This document shows, piece after piece, positions 7,154-9,468 of a stretch of 9,468 nucleotides of DNA. This DNA comes from a bacterium (GTDB taxonomy: Bacteria > DRYD01 > JALUEN01): positions 5,197 to 14,664 of the forward strand of contig JALUEN010000099.1 of the NCBI GenBank assembly GCA_027052755.1. Reading direction: 5' to 3'. The notes beneath the pieces are model-generated. The model made no database searches. It saw only the letters and a list, made by a program, of their open reading frames with translations, and was not told the DNA's origin. Every line of letters begins with the position of its first letter. Positions within the stretch are counted from its first letter, which is position 1. Position numbers and translations under genes: made by a program.

Positions 7154-7861
7154 TTAATAAGCCCCTCTAGTTGTTATCACTATCCAGAAGGTCTCTAATA
7201 ATATCTTAAAAAAAAAAAAAAAAGACATGTTCTCTATATAATAAACATCCATCTCAACTCGTTTCTCATAAGATTCACAGTCATTTCGCGCTTCAACCTG
7301 CCAGAAACCGGTTAAGCCGGGCTTAACCGAAGCGTAGAGGTGAGACACGTGAGCGTAAAACTTCCTGAACTCCTCCTCGGTAACTGGTCTAGGACCTATT
7401 AGGCTCATCTCTCCCTTTAAGACATTTATCAGCTGAGGCAATTCATCAAGCGATGTCTTCCTGAGGAACTTCCCTATTCTCGTTACCCGGGGATCATCCT
7501 TAAGCTTGTAATTAGCCTCCCATTCCTCTCGCAGCTTAGGGTCGCTCTCCAGGAGCTCCTTAAGACGCTCCTCGGCATCCACATGCATCGTCCTGAACTT
7601 TATCAGCTTGAACCTCCTACCTCTTGCTCCAACACGGTCATGGTAGAAGAAAACGGGACCGCCATCCTCAAGTTTTATCAGCAGAGCTATAAATATCATA
7701 AGCGGAAGAGCCAAGATCAATCCTATGAGCGCAACTAAGTAATCAAAAAGAGCTTTCCATATAGGATACTTAATCGGTATTCTCTCTAGCGAGCTCTCAG
7801 CAGTATAAAACCCTTCTACTCTTATCCTATCCAGCTCTATCCCCAGATTAGTTGTGGTCAT
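7154..7861 (-). CDS. Initiating polyprenyl-phosphate sugar-1-phosphate transferase (bacterial sugar transferase family), poly-T containing
   Basis: A monotopic membrane enzyme that transfers a sugar phosphate from a nucleotide sugar to the lipid carrier, the first step of capsule, exopolysaccharide or O-antigen synthesis. The protein has 235 residues, the short form lacking the multi-helix N-terminal domain of WcaJ or WbaP. A hydrophobic reentrant segment is at about 37-62. GGPVFFYHDRVG (67-78), KFRTM (88-92), the Asp-Glu pair in TSLDELPQL (136-144), IGPRP (155-159) and PGLTGFWQV (181-189) follow. The C-terminus RGAY is the family's usual ending. Residues 214-218 are five Phe from one T16 run, at the place where relatives typically read S-L-W-L-D-L-K. 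The length matches exactly, so the frame is intact. The gene is divergent from the GT4 gene and convergent with sat. The ribosome binding site is weak (GAGAG ending 3 nt before ATG). The sugar substrate cannot be told. Confidence 0.93.
   Translation of the reverse strand: MTTTNLGIELDRIRVEGFYTAESSLERIPIKYPIWKALFDYLVALIGLILALPLMIFIALLIKLEDGGPVFFYHDRVGARGRRFKLIKFRTMHVDAEERLKELLESDPKLREEWEANYKLKDDPRVTRIGKFLRKTSLDELPQLINVLKGEMSLIGPRPVTEEEFRKFYAHVSHLYASVKPGLTGFWQVEARNDCESYEKRVEMDVYYIENMSFFFFFKILLETFWIVITTRGAY
7208..7223. repeat. A16 homopolymer (T16 on coding strand) inside the sugar transferase gene
   Basis: Sixteen uninterrupted A on the plus strand, within codons 213-218 of the minus-strand sugar transferase. 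It supplies the last base of Ser213 and all of Phe214-218. The current length is in frame. With 17 T the next codon is TAA; with 15 T the reading is Leu-Arg-Tyr-Tyr and then TAG. Such tracts are hypermutable by slipped-strand mispairing and can also cause transcriptional slippage. No comparable tract is seen elsewhere in the window. Confidence 0.95.
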
Positions 7862-8021
7862 CTTCTCTCATCCCAACTTACCGTCGTTACTCTTTTTTAT
7901 TAGATACTCACCCACCTATCCCTGCCACTCAAGCTCCCCGCACATCTTACCTAATCCCAGGAGAGCTTGAATAACCTGTAGTATTTCCTCTTTGCGTACT
8001 ATTAGCAATAGAGAGGAGAGC
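7862..8021. promoter_or_regulatory. Divergent intergenic region between two glycosyltransferase genes
   Basis: A 160-nt gap between head-to-head genes that must hold, or lie downstream of, the promoters for both directions. It contains a T6 run (TTTTTT) near 7893 and a possible TTGAAT (-35-like) at 7967-7972, but no well-spaced -10 partner that I would defend. No RNA gene or repeat was recognised. Confidence 0.4.
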
Positions 8022-8609
8022 ATGAGATCAACAGAAAACTTATCGGTAGTACATGTAGTAGAGTCATTTGCTGGAGGTGTATTTCACTTCATATTAGATC
8101 TAATTAAGAGGCTTCCAGCTAAGCATTTAATCGTTCACGGACTGAGGAGCGATACCCCTGAAAACTTCAAGGAGCTCTTTCCGGAGAACACCCAGTTCAT
8201 TTACTGGCGAAGCGCAACTAGAGAGATCAATCCCTTAAGAGATTTTCTAGCTCTATTTGAACTTGTGGAGATATTAAGGGCTTTAAGAGGTAAACTAGAT
8301 ATCATTCACCTCCACTCCTCAAAAGGGGGGTTCCTAGGGAGGGTAGCCTCCAAAATTCTCCGGCTAGAGAAGAGGGTAATCTATACCCCTCACTCAGTGG
8401 CTTTCTTAAGAGAGGATGTTCAAGGCTATAAGAGGTTTCTCTTCAAAACCTTGGAGAAACTTGCTTTCTCCCTAGGTGGACAAGTAGTAGCAACATCACC
8501 TTCTGAGAAGGAAGCTTTAGAGAAGGTAGGGATAGAAGCTATCTGTATCCCTAATGGGATAGATATAGAGGAGGTCAGAGAGATAGCGGAGAGAGAGGAA
8601 CCCTTATAG
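8022..8609 (+). CDS. GT4 glycosyltransferase, N-terminal (acceptor) half, truncated by frameshift
   Basis: Encodes the N-terminal Rossmann domain of a GT-B fold, family 4 glycosyltransferase likely to extend a surface glycan at the cytoplasmic membrane face. From ATG 8022 it has 195 residues. It starts with LSVVHVVESFAGGVFHFILD and includes IIHLHSSKGGFLGR (the H-S-S-K-G-G loop), VIYTPHSVAFLRED, VVATSPSEKEAL and the interdomain IPNGIDIEEV. The frame ends at TAG 8607-8609, immediately after the point where the C-terminal donor domain should begin. That domain is found in another frame just downstream. ATG 8022 has GAGGAGAG directly upstream; TTG 7992 is in frame but has no ribosome binding site. 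Alone this half lacks the nucleotide-sugar site and should be inactive. Confidence 0.85.
   Translation: MRSTENLSVVHVVESFAGGVFHFILDLIKRLPAKHLIVHGLRSDTPENFKELFPENTQFIYWRSATREINPLRDFLALFELVEILRALRGKLDIIHLHSSKGGFLGRVASKILRLEKRVIYTPHSVAFLREDVQGYKRFLFKTLEKLAFSLGGQVVATSPSEKEALEKVGIEAICIPNGIDIEEVREIAEREEPL
8589..8597 (+). repeat. Short GA dinucleotide repeat at the GT4 frameshift
   Basis: GAGAGAGAG, four GA units plus a G, just before the frame break. A further AGAGAGAG lies at 8608-8615. One GA unit fewer in the first tract, or one extra base such as a fourth C in the following CCC, would join the two glycosyltransferase halves in one frame. Four units is short for a true slippage hot spot. Confidence 0.6.
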
Positions 8610-8629
8610 AGAGAGCAGAGAGCGAGATA

Positions 8630-9151
8630 TTGATAGGCACAGCTGGTAGGATCTCCCCCCAGAAGGGACCTGCAATCTTCACTGAGATCTCTAGACAGCT
8701 AAGAAACGAGAGGGCCAGGTTCATCTGGATAGGTGATGGAGAACAGAGAAAGGTTTTAGAGGAGGCGAAAGTTGAGGTAACTGGTTGGCTACCTAGGGAG
8801 AAAGCTATCAAGGCTATATCACAGCTAGATATATATCTATCCACCTCGCTATGGGAGGGACTGCCCCTAGCAGTCCTCCAAGCCATGGCTTTAGGGAAAC
8901 CGCTAGTTCTCTCTGACTGCGTAGGGAACAGAGACCTAGTTAAAGGCAATGGATACCTGTTTAAGAGCCCAACTGAAGCAGCTAAATACTTAAAAGAACT
9001 TATCTCAAACTCAGAGCTGAGAGAGAAGCTAGGGACCAAATCCTTGAACTTAGCTAGTTACTTTTCTATAGAGAAAATGATAGAGAGATATAGGAAATTG
9101 TACTTATCAGTTGCAGCTAAGGGAGATGATAAAGGAGGAGGCAACCATTGA
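8630..9151 (+). CDS. GT4 glycosyltransferase, C-terminal (donor-binding) half, displaced by frameshift
   Basis: The PF00534-like domain of the same glycosyltransferase. The first apparent start, TTG 8630, has no ribosome binding site, and the frame is open upstream through the end of the first half. The continuous reading is therefore ...ERAESEILIGTAGRISPQKG, as expected for one protein of about 376 residues. Key segments (from TTG) are GTAGRISPQKG (3-13), FIWIGDGEQR (31-40), DIYLSTSLWEGLPLAVLQAMALGKP (67-91) and SDCVGNRDLV (95-104). The E-x7-E donor-site pair reads Glu76...Gln84, so the second Glu is replaced by Gln, which may be subfamily variation or decay. The stop TGA overlaps the TTG start of the next gene, which implies translational coupling and makes the frameshift likely to reduce that gene's expression as well. 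Confidence 0.85.
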   Translation: MIGTAGRISPQKGPAIFTEISRQLRNERARFIWIGDGEQRKVLEEAKVEVTGWLPREKAIKAISQLDIYLSTSLWEGLPLAVLQAMALGKPLVLSDCVGNRDLVKGNGYLFKSPTEAAKYLKELISNSELREKLGTKSLNLASYFSIEKMIERYRKLYLSVAAKGDDKGGGNH

Positions 9152-9468
9152 ACCTCAGAGATAGGTTTCACTTTTTCCTAAACTTCCTGAGGTACTTAAA
9201 GCATAACCCTAAGATGCTAAAGAGGTTTATCCTAATCTCTAAAGAACGTGGTTTTTTCAGGGCAATTAAAGAGGCTGTAGATCACTTAGGAAGGATGGGG
9301 ATCATAAATTACTTACCTAAACCAATCCTTATTAGGGACAAGAGGAGTTCCCACATCTTGGATTTTAATAATCCATCCTCACCTGAGATTACGATCATAA
9401 TAAACTCAAGTGGAGATATTAAACTTACATACAGTAGTCTCAAAGCTATCCTTAAACACACTACTATA
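9148..9468 (+). CDS. Probable GT2-type glycosyltransferase, 5' part only
   Basis: An open frame of 107 codons that runs off the right edge. TTG 9148 overlaps the preceding stop (TTGA), with a strong AAAGGAGGAGG at 9131-9141 and a 6-nt spacer. The first 85 or so residues are basic and helical-looking (LRYLKHNPKMLKRFIL, then AIKEAVDHLGRMG). The segment PEITIIINSSGDIKLTYSSL and then KAILKHTT resembles the opening beta strand and helix of GT2 domains (P-x-V-S-I-V-I-P-V-Y-N...L...S-I-L...T). A basic N-terminal helical region before the GT2 domain is known in polysaccharide rhamnosyltransferase-like enzymes. The DxD motif would lie beyond the window. The gene call is good; the family is tentative. 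Confidence 0.65.
   Translation, partial: MNLRDRFHFFLNFLRYLKHNPKMLKRFILISKERGFFRAIKEAVDHLGRMGIINYLPKPILIRDKRSSHILDFNNPSSPEITIIINSSGDIKLTYSSLKAILKHTTI

Noticed and set aside
7208..7223. T16 on the minus strand as an intrinsic terminator
   Set aside because: It lies inside a conserved coding region, has no GC-rich stem directly before it, and the frame continues to the family's normal C-terminus.
7967..8002. sigma70-type promoter for the GT4 gene (TTGAAT with TACTAT)
   Set aside because: The spacing between the hexamers is about 24 nt, too long for a standard promoter.
8575..9039. 154-codon open frame on the minus strand
   Set aside because: It is antisense to the GT4 donor-binding domain, whose motifs clearly mark the plus strand as coding; serine-rich shadow.
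1..9468. tRNA, rRNA, CRISPR array, insertion sequence or attachment site
   Set aside because: No cloverleaf-like T-loop pattern, regularly spaced repeat, transposase motif or terminal inverted repeat was seen on either strand.

Overview
The window reads as chromosomal DNA from a bacterium, probably a thermophile. Arginine is mostly AGG/AGA and isoleucine is often ATA. Genes are tightly packed behind strong AGGAGGTGAT-type ribosome binding sites. TrmB carries the long C-terminal extension known from deep-branching thermophiles such as Aquifex and Thermotoga. PilT, an ATP sulfurylase with a Cys/His metal-site candidate, and a polyprenyl-phosphate sugar transferase all point to Bacteria rather than Archaea. 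I cannot assign a phylum from sequence reading alone.

Layout. (1) Positions 2-2130, plus strand: the 3' end of a YjbQ/UPF0047 gene, the tRNA m7G46 methyltransferase trmB, and an arginase/agmatinase-family ureohydrolase. They are spaced 13-22 nt apart and probably form one transcript, with a small hairpin after the last gene. (2) Positions 2212-5081, plus strand: the pilus retraction ATPase pilT, then an SLC13/DASS-type transporter with two central RCK_C (TrkA-C) domains. (3) Positions 5187-7049, plus strand: APS kinase (cysC) and ATP sulfurylase (sat), the two steps that convert sulfate to PAPS. With the transporter next door, this looks like a sulfate uptake and activation cassette. (4) Positions 7154-9468: a surface-polysaccharide locus. 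An initiating sugar-phosphate transferase lies on the minus strand. Divergent from it are a GT4 glycosyltransferase split by a frameshift and the start of a third gene, probably a GT2 glycosyltransferase, which runs off the window.

The most striking signal is a perfect 16-base A tract (T16 on the coding strand) inside the sugar transferase gene. It encodes five consecutive Phe where relatives usually have a mixed SLWLDLK-like segment. The present length keeps the conserved C-terminal GAY in frame. Loss or gain of one T gives a stop within five codons or immediately. This has the form of an ON/OFF phase-variation switch on the first committed step of glycan assembly. The adjacent GT4 gene is currently out of frame next to a short GA repeat, so two genes of the same locus may be in alternative states. 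Other points of note are a ureohydrolase that keeps its metal ligands but appears to lack the catalytic His, two inverted repeats in front of cysC, and a high frequency of the tetranucleotide CTAG, which is rare in many bacteria.
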